This document shows, in pieces, positions 15,222 to 23,526 of a DNA stretch of 34,513 nt. The DNA lies in contig CAJUSO010000039.1 of NCBI GenBank assembly GCA_910588965.1, positions 1 to 34,513 on the forward strand, given 5' to 3'. Under the pieces are notes generated by a model. It was given only the letters and a program-made list of their open reading frames with translations. It had not been told where the DNA came from and did no database searches. Position 1 is the first letter of the stretch. Each line of letters begins with the position of its first letter. Source of the stretch: an uncultured Lachnospiraceae bacterium. GTDB lineage: Bacteria > Bacillota > Clostridia > Lachnospirales > Lachnospiraceae. A program made the position numbers and the translations under genes.

Positions 15222-15950
15222 ATGGAAGCAAGGCTAGGGATTGAATATGCCACATTGACAAGCAAAGGCGGACGTGCTGTAAATGAGGACTTTTTGGACG
15301 TTTCCGTCATGCCGCATCAGCTTGCGTTTATCCTTTGCGACGGCTTAGGGGGGCATGGGAACGGAGACGCGGCTTCGCGGTATGTGACGGCACGGCTGAA
15401 AGATGAATTAGAGCATTTTGCGGACATTGAGGAAGGTATATTAAAAGCGCAGGAAGGGCTGTTAGAGAAACAGAGGCAAGAAAATGCAGAGGGCTCGATG
15501 AAGACAACGGTGACTTGCCTGGTGCTGCGCGGTGAGACTGCCAAATTTGCCCATATAGGGGATTCCAGGATTTATTATTTTGAAAAAGGAAAATATGTAA
15601 TGCGGAGCCAGGACCACAGCGTGCCCCAGATGCTTGTAAAACGCGGGGAAATCGCAGAGAAGGATATCCGACGCCATGAGGACAGGAGCCTGCTGCTGCG
15701 CGTGATGGGCACAGAATGGGACGGGCCGAAGTACCAGGTTGTGGAAGGGATCACATTGACGAAGCGCAGCAGCTTCCTTCTCTGCAGCGATGGGTTCTGG
15801 GAACTGATTGATGAGAAAATGATGTGCAAAACATTAAAAAAAGCTGCAAACCCGCAGGAATGGCTGGATTCCATGGAAAAAAACGTGCTTGAGAATGGGA
15901 AAGGAACCAATATGGATAATTATTCTGCAATTGCGGTCTTTGTGAGGTAA
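15222..15950 (+). CDS. PP2C-family Ser/Thr phosphatase (first)
   Basis: This 242-residue soluble PPM/PP2C phosphatase shows the metal-binding motifs in order: GGRAVNEDFL (about residues 16-25), LCDGLGGHGNGD (about 38-49), AHIGDSRIYYF, LLCSDGFWELI and MDNYSAIAVF at the end. It would remove phosphate from Ser/Thr residues placed by the kinases encoded downstream (Mg/Mn-dependent, cytoplasmic). It is compact, the size of the catalytic domain alone, like Stp/PrpC. It is the first gene after the candidate invertible promoter, with GGAGAG five bases before the ATG just outside the right crossover site. The FHA gene starts nine bases after the stop. The specific target is unknown. Confidence 0.92.
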   Translation: MEARLGIEYATLTSKGGRAVNEDFLDVSVMPHQLAFILCDGLGGHGNGDAASRYVTARLKDELEHFADIEEGILKAQEGLLEKQRQENAEGSMKTTVTCLVLRGETAKFAHIGDSRIYYFEKGKYVMRSQDHSVPQMLVKRGEIAEKDIRRHEDRSLLLRVMGTEWDGPKYQVVEGITLTKRSSFLLCSDGFWELIDEKMMCKTLKKAANPQEWLDSMEKNVLENGKGTNMDNYSAIAVFVR

Positions 15951-15959
15951 GGAAGAGAG

Positions 15960-16583
15960 ATGGTAACGAGATGTAATAATGGGCATTGGTATGATTCTGG
16001 CATGTACAATTCCTGCCCGCATTGCAGGCGGGCAGGAGAAAGGCTTGGGCTTTGGGCTGACGATATTGAGGAGGACGACCATACCGTATCAATTGCGGAG
16101 GCAGGGCTCTCCCAGGGGGAAGAACTGGACGCCCTTATCCGGAAATCCTTTGGGAGGGATGCGCCGCAGGAAAGCGGGGGAAGGGAAGGGCAGGCCGACG
16201 AGGGCAGGACAATCGCCTTTGGTTTCTTTGGGATGGCAAAGAAAGAGCCTGTGACAGGCTGGCTGGTCTGTATGACAGGAAGCGGGCGGGGACAGGATTT
16301 CCGCCTGCATGTGGGGAAAAATTTCATCGGGCGCAGCCCGTCTATGGATGTGGTACTGACGGACGACAAGTCCATTTCCCGCAAGAAGCACTGCTCCGTG
16401 ATTTATGAGCCCAAAGAGAACATGTTTTATGTGGCTTCCGAGGAGGGGAACCAGGTGTATTTAAACGGCCAGCTTTTAAAAGCTACAGAGAGCCTAAGGG
16501 AGGGCGATACGATAATGATAGGGGATACCAGTCTGATGTTTGTGCCATTTAACAGGGAGGGACGGAAATGGGAGGAAGAGTGA
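15960..16583 (+). CDS. Zinc-ribbon plus FHA-domain protein (first)
   Basis: This 207-residue soluble protein starts with a small zinc ribbon whose ligands are in CNNGHWYDSGMYNSCPHC (residues 5-22). An acidic linker follows, with EEDDHTV placing Thr at 42. A C-terminal FHA domain (about residues 99-197) shows FIGRSPSMDVVL (Gly124-Arg125-Ser126), SISRKKH (Ser140, His144) and VYLNG (Asn169), the residues that contact phosphothreonine. It would bind a phosphorylated partner, or its own phospho-Thr42 in the manner of GarA/OdhI. A second copy of this architecture is encoded further down. The gene overlaps the next start by 16 bases, so the two are translationally coupled. Confidence 0.88.
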   Translation: MVTRCNNGHWYDSGMYNSCPHCRRAGERLGLWADDIEEDDHTVSIAEAGLSQGEELDALIRKSFGRDAPQESGGREGQADEGRTIAFGFFGMAKKEPVTGWLVCMTGSGRGQDFRLHVGKNFIGRSPSMDVVLTDDKSISRKKHCSVIYEPKENMFYVASEEGNQVYLNGQLLKATESLREGDTIMIGDTSLMFVPFNREGRKWEEE

Positions 16584-18394
16584 AAGGGGCAGGTATTATT
16601 TTCAGGAAAGCAGCGGCGTTGGCAATGGCGGTGTTGTTCCTGCTCTCTGGCAGGGTATTGGCAGCGGTGACAGTCCTCCCCTACATTGCAGAGCAGGCGA
16701 TAGGGAAAGCGCCAAACCTCAAAGTGTATATGACCGGTTCCAAAATCCAGAAAACATCGCAGGTTACGGGAACCATTGGGGACATTGCCTTTGCGCAGGA
16801 CGGGGATATCGCCACGTTCCGGGAGAGCGGCGAGGCGATTTCCTATATCGTCCTGATGGATAATTCCGGGTCTGTCAACGAGGAGCAGTTTGGGGAAGCG
16901 AAAAGGCAGCTGGAGGAACTGCGCAAATCGCTCAAGGAAAATGACGCAATGGCTTTATATACAGTAGGATCCGACACCCCCCAGGGGGAGAAGGCCTTGG
17001 TATTTGGACGGGAAGTGGGGGCAAAAGACAAAAAAGACAAAAAAACAGACTGCGAAGCGATACAGGCGATCCCGTATATGAATACTCCTGAGAGCGTGAC
17101 AGTGCTTTACCGTTCCCTTAACCAGATACTGCAGGAACAGGCGTCGCCTAAGAAGCGTACCGTTGTCTTGCTGATTACGGATGGGGAGGATGATTCGAAG
17201 GGAAAAGACATTGATCATGTGTCCACAGCAAATACAGTGAAGGAGGCGTCCGTCCCCGTCTATGGCATCGTGCTTCAGGCGAAGCCTACATCGACGGGGG
17301 AGTATGAGGAGCAGGATGGGAAGATAGAGTATACCAAGAATGAGATCCTTGCTGCAAAAAACAGCCGGGGCTATTATTGTGACTGCAGCGTGGATGCGGC
17401 TCCTGAGAGCGTACAGAATGCTTTCCAGACCATCCAGGCTATCCTGCAGGATGAGACGTATGTGCTAAAGCTGAAAGCACCCACCAACCAGGCTGCCGGG
17501 AAGGGGAGCCTGAGCCTGACCGTGGACAACAATGCCGTGGACGCGGTGACGGTGGATTATACGGATTATGAAGAAGATAAGGACGCCCCAGAGATTGCGG
17601 GGGCAGTGGAGGAAGCGGGGAGCAATTCTATCACATTCACATTGCAGGATAAAAACGGCGTCAATCTGGCGGATGTGAATGAACTGTCTAATTACAGCGT
17701 GCAGGCCGCCGGGGAGGACGGCAGGGTCTGGGCGGTTGATTCCGTGAACGCCGTTGCGAAGGGCAACGGGGCGACAGTCACACTGACAGTATCAGAGGAT
17801 TTTTTTAATGATGATTATACGCTGCGCTGCAGCAATATCAGGGACAATTCGCAGGATGGAAATAAAATGGACGCCGCGGCGGAGTTTACGGTTGAAAAAG
17901 GATTGGACGCAAATAAAGCCGCGCGTAGGGAGGCGCTGCAGTCATACTGGTGGGTTGGCCTTGTAGCGCTGGTGCTTATCATTGGCTGCGCCATTATTGT
18001 TGTAATCCGCAAAAAACGCGTGGAGGTGGCGGGGGTGAACCCCGATGAGCTGCAGAAGCCGGAGAGCCGGGAAATCCGCCTTACGATTACAGACCGCAAG
18101 GGGACCATCAAAAACGTGGAGTGGATTGTAGAAGGGAGCCTGTTTATTGGGCGTTCTGATATCTGCAATATTTATTTTGACGACGACCGTCTTTCGAAGC
18201 AGCATTTTGTGATAGAGACCAATAAGATGGGCTGTTATATTGAAGATTTGGAATCTTTGAATGGTACGTTTGTCAATGGCGTGAAGCTGACAAACAGGAG
18301 GATGCTGCTGGATGGGGACATCATCACGGCTGGAAGGGAGAAGTTTGTCTTCCATATGCCCAGGCAGCAGCCGGCAGGGAATGGAGGTGAATAG
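16568..18394 (+). CDS. Extracellular von Willebrand A protein with cytoplasmic FHA domain
   Basis: This is a 608-residue membrane protein. It has an N-terminal signal (ALAMAVLFLLSGRVLA) and a vWA domain from about residue 90 with a complete MIDAS DNSGS (Asp98, Ser100, Ser102) and LLITDGEDDSKG. A beta-rich extracellular region (about 300-450) leads to one transmembrane helix (WWVGLVALVLIIGCAIIVVI, about 460-480), a basic stop-transfer RKKRVEV, and a C-terminal FHA domain (about 510-595). The FHA domain carries LFIGRSDICNIYF, LSKQH and SLNGTFVNG. The topology puts the metal-dependent ligand-binding domain outside and the phosphothreonine reader inside. I infer a receptor or scaffold that recruits phosphorylated kinase or FHA partners to a surface ligand. 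Its start lies within the preceding FHA gene. Confidence 0.88.
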   Translation: MGGRVKGAGIIFRKAAALAMAVLFLLSGRVLAAVTVLPYIAEQAIGKAPNLKVYMTGSKIQKTSQVTGTIGDIAFAQDGDIATFRESGEAISYIVLMDNSGSVNEEQFGEAKRQLEELRKSLKENDAMALYTVGSDTPQGEKALVFGREVGAKDKKDKKTDCEAIQAIPYMNTPESVTVLYRSLNQILQEQASPKKRTVVLLITDGEDDSKGKDIDHVSTANTVKEASVPVYGIVLQAKPTSTGEYEEQDGKIEYTKNEILAAKNSRGYYCDCSVDAAPESVQNAFQTIQAILQDETYVLKLKAPTNQAAGKGSLSLTVDNNAVDAVTVDYTDYEEDKDAPEIAGAVEEAGSNSITFTLQDKNGVNLADVNELSNYSVQAAGEDGRVWAVDSVNAVAKGNGATVTLTVSEDFFNDDYTLRCSNIRDNSQDGNKMDAAAEFTVEKGLDANKAARREALQSYWWVGLVALVLIIGCAIIVVIRKKRVEVAGVNPDELQKPESREIRLTITDRKGTIKNVEWIVEGSLFIGRSDICNIYFDDDRLSKQHFVIETNKMGCYIEDLESLNGTFVNGVKLTNRRMLLDGDIITAGREKFVFHMPRQQPAGNGGE

Positions 18395-18400
18395 CAGAAA

Positions 18401-19285
18401 ATGTTCCGCATACATAGAAAAAAGGAAAGCGTTTCCCGCATGCAGGGCTTGGCACAAGAGGAAGCGCCCAAGAAGGTGGTCCGTAAAGCGCCGCAGATTA
18501 CGACCCTGGCACGTACGGCAGTGGGGAACCGCGACTACCAGCAGGACGCCCTGTATGTTACGCCAAGCAAAATACTGGCTTCCAATAAAAAGACCAGGGT
18601 ACTGGCATTGGTATGCGACGGCATGGGCGGCATGGCGGACGGCGGAAGGGCCAGCGCGACAGCTGTCCAGATGATGGTACAAGGGTTCCGGGAGATAGAA
18701 AAAGAACCGGAATGTGACATCCCCCTTTTTTTCGAAAAGGAAATCCGGGCAATCGACCACACGATTTATAATTTCCCAAGGGAAAATGGGAGAGGCTCCG
18801 GAACTACCATGGTGGCCTGCATCGCGGAGGATGACAAGCTGTACTGTGCTTCTGTGGGGGACAGCAGGATTTATATGGTACGCAACCATCAGATGTATCA
18901 GCTGACGAGGGACCATAATTATGGGATGAAGCTGGATGAAATGGTGGCGGCAGGCCAGATTACGAAGGAGGAGGCGGCGGCGCATCGGAAGAAAGAAGCG
19001 CTGATTAGTTTCCTAGGCATGGGGAACGTGTCTTTGATGGACATCAATTACGACCCAATCCCCCTGCAGTATGGCGATATGGTCATGCTCTGCAGTGATG
19101 GCGTCACGAAAACGCTGTCAGACGGACAGATTAAAAAAATAATTTTGGCAGATGCGGTCCGCCCAGCACAGAAAGCAGAGGCGCTGGTAGAGGCGGCAAC
19201 ACATGCCAATTCCCATTCACAAGACAATACCTCTGTCGTGTTGATCCATTTCGAGGAAGTGGACATTAAGAAGCAGAATTACTAA
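18401..19285 (+). CDS. PP2C-family Ser/Thr phosphatase (second)
   Basis: This 294-residue PP2C phosphatase has a basic, poorly ordered N-terminal extension of about 35 residues (FRIHRKKESVSRMQG). The catalytic core shows VGNRDYQQDAL, VCDGMGGMADGG, YCASVGDSRIYMV, MLCSDGVTKTL and SQDNTSVVLI. The usual NED of the first motif is QQD here, but the metal-binding Asp is kept. It differs enough from the first phosphatase of the operon that it is not a recent copy, which suggests separate substrates. GGAGGTGA precedes the ATG by ten bases, overlapping the end of the vWA-FHA gene. It is soluble, with no membrane segment. Confidence 0.9.
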   Translation: MFRIHRKKESVSRMQGLAQEEAPKKVVRKAPQITTLARTAVGNRDYQQDALYVTPSKILASNKKTRVLALVCDGMGGMADGGRASATAVQMMVQGFREIEKEPECDIPLFFEKEIRAIDHTIYNFPRENGRGSGTTMVACIAEDDKLYCASVGDSRIYMVRNHQMYQLTRDHNYGMKLDEMVAAGQITKEEAAAHRKKEALISFLGMGNVSLMDINYDPIPLQYGDMVMLCSDGVTKTLSDGQIKKIILADAVRPAQKAEALVEAATHANSHSQDNTSVVLIHFEEVDIKKQNY

Positions 19286-19329
19286 CAGTTCAACGTACAA
19301 GTTCATAGGATGCTTGGAAGGAGGAAGAT

Positions 19330-20262
19330 ATGAATTTATGCAGATGTGAAAAGGGGCATTTTTATGACAGGGAGAAATATGCAGTCTGCCCGCACTGTGC
19401 AGGAGGCGGCGATGTTGATACGAAGCGCACGGAGGCCTTTTCGAATGATGTGCCTACGGGCGGGGTATCGCAGATGGCGCCTCCGCCAGACCAGGGGTTT
19501 GTGATGGGCGCTCCCCTGACAGGCCGGATGGATTATGCGCCGTATAATGCGCCGCCTGTGATGGCGGGCGCGCAGCCGGTAGCTCCGAATGTACCGCCTG
19601 GGATGATGGGTGTGCCGCCCGTGATGCCGAATGTGCCGCCGATGGTTCCGGAGATGCCTGCGGATCAGATGACGGTTCCCATAGAAGTGACAGACACGGT
19701 GGGCAATATGGCAGATTTCAGGGATTTTGGCGGGGCGGAAGATTCTGACGACCATACGGTTGGTTTTTTTGACGATGTCTTCCCGCAAGCAGGAGAGCCG
19801 CCTGCAGGCGGCAGCCCATCGGCTCCGAAGGCAAACCCGAAACCTGCCCCAAAGCCTGCCGCGCATATGCAGACGCCCAATATTGTGTCCACGCCTTGCG
19901 TTGGCTGGCTGGTTCCGCTGGGCGGGGCGCACATTGGGGCTTCTTTCACGCTGAAAGTGGGCAAGAATTTTATTGGGCGCGGGATGGACATGGATGTGGC
20001 GCTGACAGGGGAGAAAAGCGTGTCGCGGGAGCGCCATGCAATTGTCATCTATGAGCCGAGGGAAAGTATCTTCCTCGTACAGCCGGGCGAGTCAAGCAGC
20101 CTTACATACCACAACAATAAAGTCGTGCTGATGCCGGTACAGCTGGAGGCATACGACACAATTACCGTGGGGGACGTCGGCCTCCTGTTTCTGCCGCTGT
20201 GTGGGAAACGTTTCCAGTGGGGAGAGCTGCTGGAAGCAATGAAAAATAAAAACAATGGATAA
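19330..20262 (+). CDS. Zinc-ribbon plus FHA-domain protein (second)
   Basis: This 310-residue protein has the same plan as the first zinc-ribbon FHA protein. The ribbon is CEKGHFYDREKYAVCPHC near the N-terminus. A long Pro/Met/Val-rich flexible linker (about residues 45-120, with repeated NVPP and GVPP) leads to an acidic EDSDDHTVGFFDD with Thr143. The C-terminal FHA domain (about 190-300) has FIGRGMDMDVAL (Gly216-Arg217), SVSRERH and YHNNKVV. Thr143 is the position equivalent to Thr42 of the smaller protein. I infer that the zinc ribbon docks onto a partner and the FHA binds phosphothreonine. AAGGAGG is five bases before the ATG. Confidence 0.87.
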   Translation: MNLCRCEKGHFYDREKYAVCPHCAGGGDVDTKRTEAFSNDVPTGGVSQMAPPPDQGFVMGAPLTGRMDYAPYNAPPVMAGAQPVAPNVPPGMMGVPPVMPNVPPMVPEMPADQMTVPIEVTDTVGNMADFRDFGGAEDSDDHTVGFFDDVFPQAGEPPAGGSPSAPKANPKPAPKPAAHMQTPNIVSTPCVGWLVPLGGAHIGASFTLKVGKNFIGRGMDMDVALTGEKSVSRERHAIVIYEPRESIFLVQPGESSSLTYHNNKVVLMPVQLEAYDTITVGDVGLLFLPLCGKRFQWGELLEAMKNKNNG

Positions 20263-20273
20263 GAGGGGGAGAC

Positions 20274-21185
20274 ATGAACCGTTTTGCAAAAACATTCCGG
20301 GTGCTTGCATCGCTGTGCGTCCTGTTTAATATGGCCTCCCTGTTCCTGCCGGCCGTAACGCGCACCCAGGATTACTATGCAGACCTTGCCTGGACGCAGA
20401 TGGATTACATACGGGGGGCGATATCACAGTGCGTCCCCTCTTTGGCGATAGGGGGGCGGGAGGTTACGGACGACCAGGCGGTTTGGGTGTTCGGTTTTAT
20501 GCTCCTGCCGGCTATCGTATCGTTAGCCGCAGGCATCTGGGGGATTGCCGGGAGCCAAGTGCAGAAAATGAGCAGCATCCTGGTGATGGCTTCGCTGTTA
20601 CTGTATGCCGTCATGGCGGCCACCATCGGCAGTTTGTGGCCGGAAGCCGCGGCAGGGCAGGCATACAGCCGCGGGGCCGCATGTGTGGCTGCGTTGTCGC
20701 TTTCTGGCCTGGGAACCCTTTTTTCTGTGGCGGCGTTGCTTGCTACCCCAAGAAAAGTGAAAGTGGTCCCGAATGAAATCCCGCAGCTGAGAGAGGTCAG
20801 GGAACAGGTGGAAGCGAAGTATCATATCATAGCGGGGGAAGGGCCGGGACAGGAGGCCCAAAAGGCGCCTGCGCACGGCGTGCTGGTGGGGCTGACAGGT
20901 ATTTATGCAGGAGCGGAGATTTCCATTGCGGATGGGAAAGAAATTTTGCTGGGCAGGAGCCCGCGCAACCATCTGGTGTTTGAAGGGCAGGAAGACATCA
21001 GCCGCGAACATTGCAAGATCCGTTGGGATGCAACGCGCCAGGAGTATGTTATCAATGATTATTCCGCCAATGGGAGCTTTATCAAAGGCAAAGAGGACTG
21101 CCTGCCCCAGAACCTGGATATTTTGCTTGCGCCAGGCACGACAATTATGCTTGCTGATGAGAAGAATACCTTTTACCTGAAGTAA
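20274..21185 (+). CDS. Four-helix membrane protein with C-terminal FHA domain (first)
   Basis: This 303-residue protein has about four predicted transmembrane helices in the N-terminal half (around 8-30, 72-95, 100-118, 130-156; for example VWVFGFMLLPAIVSLAAGIW). A cytoplasmic linker follows, then an FHA domain (about 200-303) with LLGRSPRNHLVF (Gly227-Arg228), DISREHCKI and NDYSANGSFIKG, all key residues present. The first loop after helix 1 is extracellular. It would tether phosphothreonine-bearing partners to the membrane. The kinase gene begins nine bases after the stop. The membrane half is not recognised. The truncated last gene of the window begins in a similar way (hydrophobic helix ending MFLP). 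Confidence 0.82.
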   Translation: MNRFAKTFRVLASLCVLFNMASLFLPAVTRTQDYYADLAWTQMDYIRGAISQCVPSLAIGGREVTDDQAVWVFGFMLLPAIVSLAAGIWGIAGSQVQKMSSILVMASLLLYAVMAATIGSLWPEAAAGQAYSRGAACVAALSLSGLGTLFSVAALLATPRKVKVVPNEIPQLREVREQVEAKYHIIAGEGPGQEAQKAPAHGVLVGLTGIYAGAEISIADGKEILLGRSPRNHLVFEGQEDISREHCKIRWDATRQEYVINDYSANGSFIKGKEDCLPQNLDILLAPGTTIMLADEKNTFYLK

Positions 21186-21194
21186 GGAGAAAAA

Positions 21195-23501
21195 ATGGCT
21201 AGTGAATTGTGCATGAATTGTTTTAGCGTGAAAGGGCAGTATGAGGTGTGCCCTTATTGCGGCTATGTAGAAGGGACGCCGCCGAAGCAGCCTCATTACC
21301 TGCCCCCGGGCGTGATCCTGAAAGGACGTTTTATTGTCGGGAACGTAATCGGCGCAGGCGGTTTTGGGATTACCTATAAAGCCTTCGATTCGGTTTTGGG
21401 CGTGGTGGTGGCGGCAAAAGAATTTTACCCTGCAGGGCTTGTCAACCGTGCGCCAGGGGAATGCCAGATTGGCCTGCTCTCCGGCGAGAAGGAGGGGCAG
21501 TATGCAGACAGGCTGAACCGGTTCCTGATGGAAGCCCAGAGCGTCGCCCGGTTTGGGAAGGCGAAGGATATTGTAAATGTCTTTGACTATTTTGAGGAAA
21601 ATGGCACGGCCTACATGATTATGGAAAATATTGAGGGGGTGCTTTTAAAGGATTACCTGGATAAACAGGGGGCGGTGGATCCGGAGACGGCCATGAGCAT
21701 TATCATGCCCATCATAGAGGCTGTAAAAAAGATCCACAGCAAGGGGATTATCCACAGGGATATCAGCCCGGACAATATTTTTATCACAGACGAAAATGAG
21801 ATTAAGGTGTTTGATTTTGGGGCCGCGCAGCTAAACGGCAGCAAAGAGGGGATGGCGGCGGAGCCAGTGATTAAAGTGGGCTATTCGCCGCTGGAACAGT
21901 ACCGGGATAACAGCAGGCAGGGATTTTATACGGACGTCTATGCGGTGGGGGCAATCCTGTACCAGCTGCTTACAGGGGAAAAGCCGATGGAATCCACGGA
22001 GCGCGAATTTAAGGACGAATTGGGATCGCCCAAAGAGCTGGGCGTGCAGCTTAGCCCAAATATGGACCGGGCTGTCATGGAGGCGCTGAGCGTGCGACAG
22101 GAGCTGCGTTTCCAGGGAATGCAGCAGTTCCAGGATGCGCTGCTCAATAAGAGGATTGCAGAGTACCCCAAGGAGAAAATACGCAAGCGCAAGCGTACCC
22201 GGAACTGGACAATCAGCCTGGTTTTGGTGGCAGGCCTTGCGGTGGCAGTGGGGATCGGCCTCTATTCCACCGTGCTAAAGCCCCAAAACCTGATGTTTGA
22301 CACGCCGGTTCAGGCAGGGACCGAGATTACCGTGTGGGTGGAAAACGAAGACCAGAAAGCCCAGATTGATGAGCTGGCGAAGAACGGGTTTAAAAAGGGC
22401 GAGTCTTCCAATACGGCGGATGAACGGGTGAGCAAGATGCAGGAGGAAAATGAGTCAGTCACGGTCAAGGTAGAATGCAAGGAAGACATGGAAGAAGCGC
22501 TGGATAAGGCGCAGGAAGAAGGAACTCCGCTTCCGAACATGTTTTTGGCAGACCATGTGGCAGATTTAGAGGAATATGGGCTGGTCTCCCTGAAAGAGAA
22601 TGTCTATGCCTCCCTGAACCAGGAGGACTACCTCTTTTTGGATGAATATAAGAGGGCTTACAGCAGCATGGAGGAGATGCCCACAGGGATTGACACGCTT
22701 CTGCTCTATGCATGCCAGTTTGATTACCATAAGGACAACGCATTAGAGGACTCATGGTTCGTGGGGAATGCCAGGCAGCAGGATACCGTAGAATTGTCTG
22801 AGCTGACTGCGGACGGCACGAAAGACGTGGGGAAATGGGCGGTGATAAAAGGCGCTGCGCTTGCAAAGGCGCTGCCTTTGGGCAATGGGAAATGGGAGAA
22901 AGTGTTTGCCAGGAACAGGAAGCCGGATCTTGATATGGTAAATGCCTTGATTGGCATACAGGAATTTAATTTGGAAGAAACGAAGAAGAAATATATGGTA
23001 AACAAAGACCAAAAAAGCAAAATCTATGGGAACAATATCGTTGCAGGCGCAGCGTTCCGTTCCCAGATGAACCAGGCGCGGGATCAGGTGGGGGAAAAGG
23101 GGGCGAACCCTTTAAGCGGCTACCGCACATATGTGGTGACGCAGGACGGCAAGATGCTGGTGGATCTCTCAGAACGTTATGCCATCACCAAAGAATCCAG
23201 CCAAGACCAGCAGATTGCGTGCATGCGCATGCTGTGGGTGATGCTCAGCGAGATTGGCCAGTCAAAGAAGCAGGCTCCGGGGCAGACGACCTATCCCATC
23301 CTTTGCAGCGCGTTTGAGGAATTCCCATCTTACAATGCTGGTTTTGGGGGATTTGTGCAGATGGTCGTTGATTACAAGGAGTGCGTCCTGATAGGCAAAT
23401 GGGGCAGGGACGCCCAGGAATTTGTATCCGGGCTTTCCGGCAAGGATGCTGGGGAAATCGAAAGCTATTGTGAAGAAGGCTATTTTATGGAAGGAAAATG
23501 A
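21195..23501 (+). CDS. Transmembrane Ser/Thr kinase with solute-binding-protein-like ectodomain
   Basis: This 768-residue protein has an N-terminal zinc ribbon (CMNC...CPYC, residues 6-22) and a kinase domain (about 45-320). The kinase shows VIGAGGFGITY, Lys75, HRDISPDN (Asp189, Asn194), DFG 207-209 and GYSPLEQY in the activation segment. A basic stretch KIRKRKRTR precedes a transmembrane helix (about 338-358), and an extracellular region of about 400 residues follows. That region begins TEITVWVENEDQKAQI and contains LPNMFLADHVADLEEYGLV, which resembles the N-lobe of ABC-type extracellular solute-binding proteins (inference from pattern). I infer a ligand-sensing receptor kinase. The catalytic-loop Lys of standard kinases is Ser here. 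AAGGAG is five bases upstream of the ATG. Confidence 0.87.
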   Translation: MASELCMNCFSVKGQYEVCPYCGYVEGTPPKQPHYLPPGVILKGRFIVGNVIGAGGFGITYKAFDSVLGVVVAAKEFYPAGLVNRAPGECQIGLLSGEKEGQYADRLNRFLMEAQSVARFGKAKDIVNVFDYFEENGTAYMIMENIEGVLLKDYLDKQGAVDPETAMSIIMPIIEAVKKIHSKGIIHRDISPDNIFITDENEIKVFDFGAAQLNGSKEGMAAEPVIKVGYSPLEQYRDNSRQGFYTDVYAVGAILYQLLTGEKPMESTEREFKDELGSPKELGVQLSPNMDRAVMEALSVRQELRFQGMQQFQDALLNKRIAEYPKEKIRKRKRTRNWTISLVLVAGLAVAVGIGLYSTVLKPQNLMFDTPVQAGTEITVWVENEDQKAQIDELAKNGFKKGESSNTADERVSKMQEENESVTVKVECKEDMEEALDKAQEEGTPLPNMFLADHVADLEEYGLVSLKENVYASLNQEDYLFLDEYKRAYSSMEEMPTGIDTLLLYACQFDYHKDNALEDSWFVGNARQQDTVELSELTADGTKDVGKWAVIKGAALAKALPLGNGKWEKVFARNRKPDLDMVNALIGIQEFNLEETKKKYMVNKDQKSKIYGNNIVAGAAFRSQMNQARDQVGEKGANPLSGYRTYVVTQDGKMLVDLSERYAITKESSQDQQIACMRMLWVMLSEIGQSKKQAPGQTTYPILCSAFEEFPSYNAGFGGFVQMVVDYKECVLIGKWGRDAQEFVSGLSGKDAGEIESYCEEGYFMEGK

Positions 23502-23526
23502 CGGGAAGCAGCAAAGGAGAAAGAAT

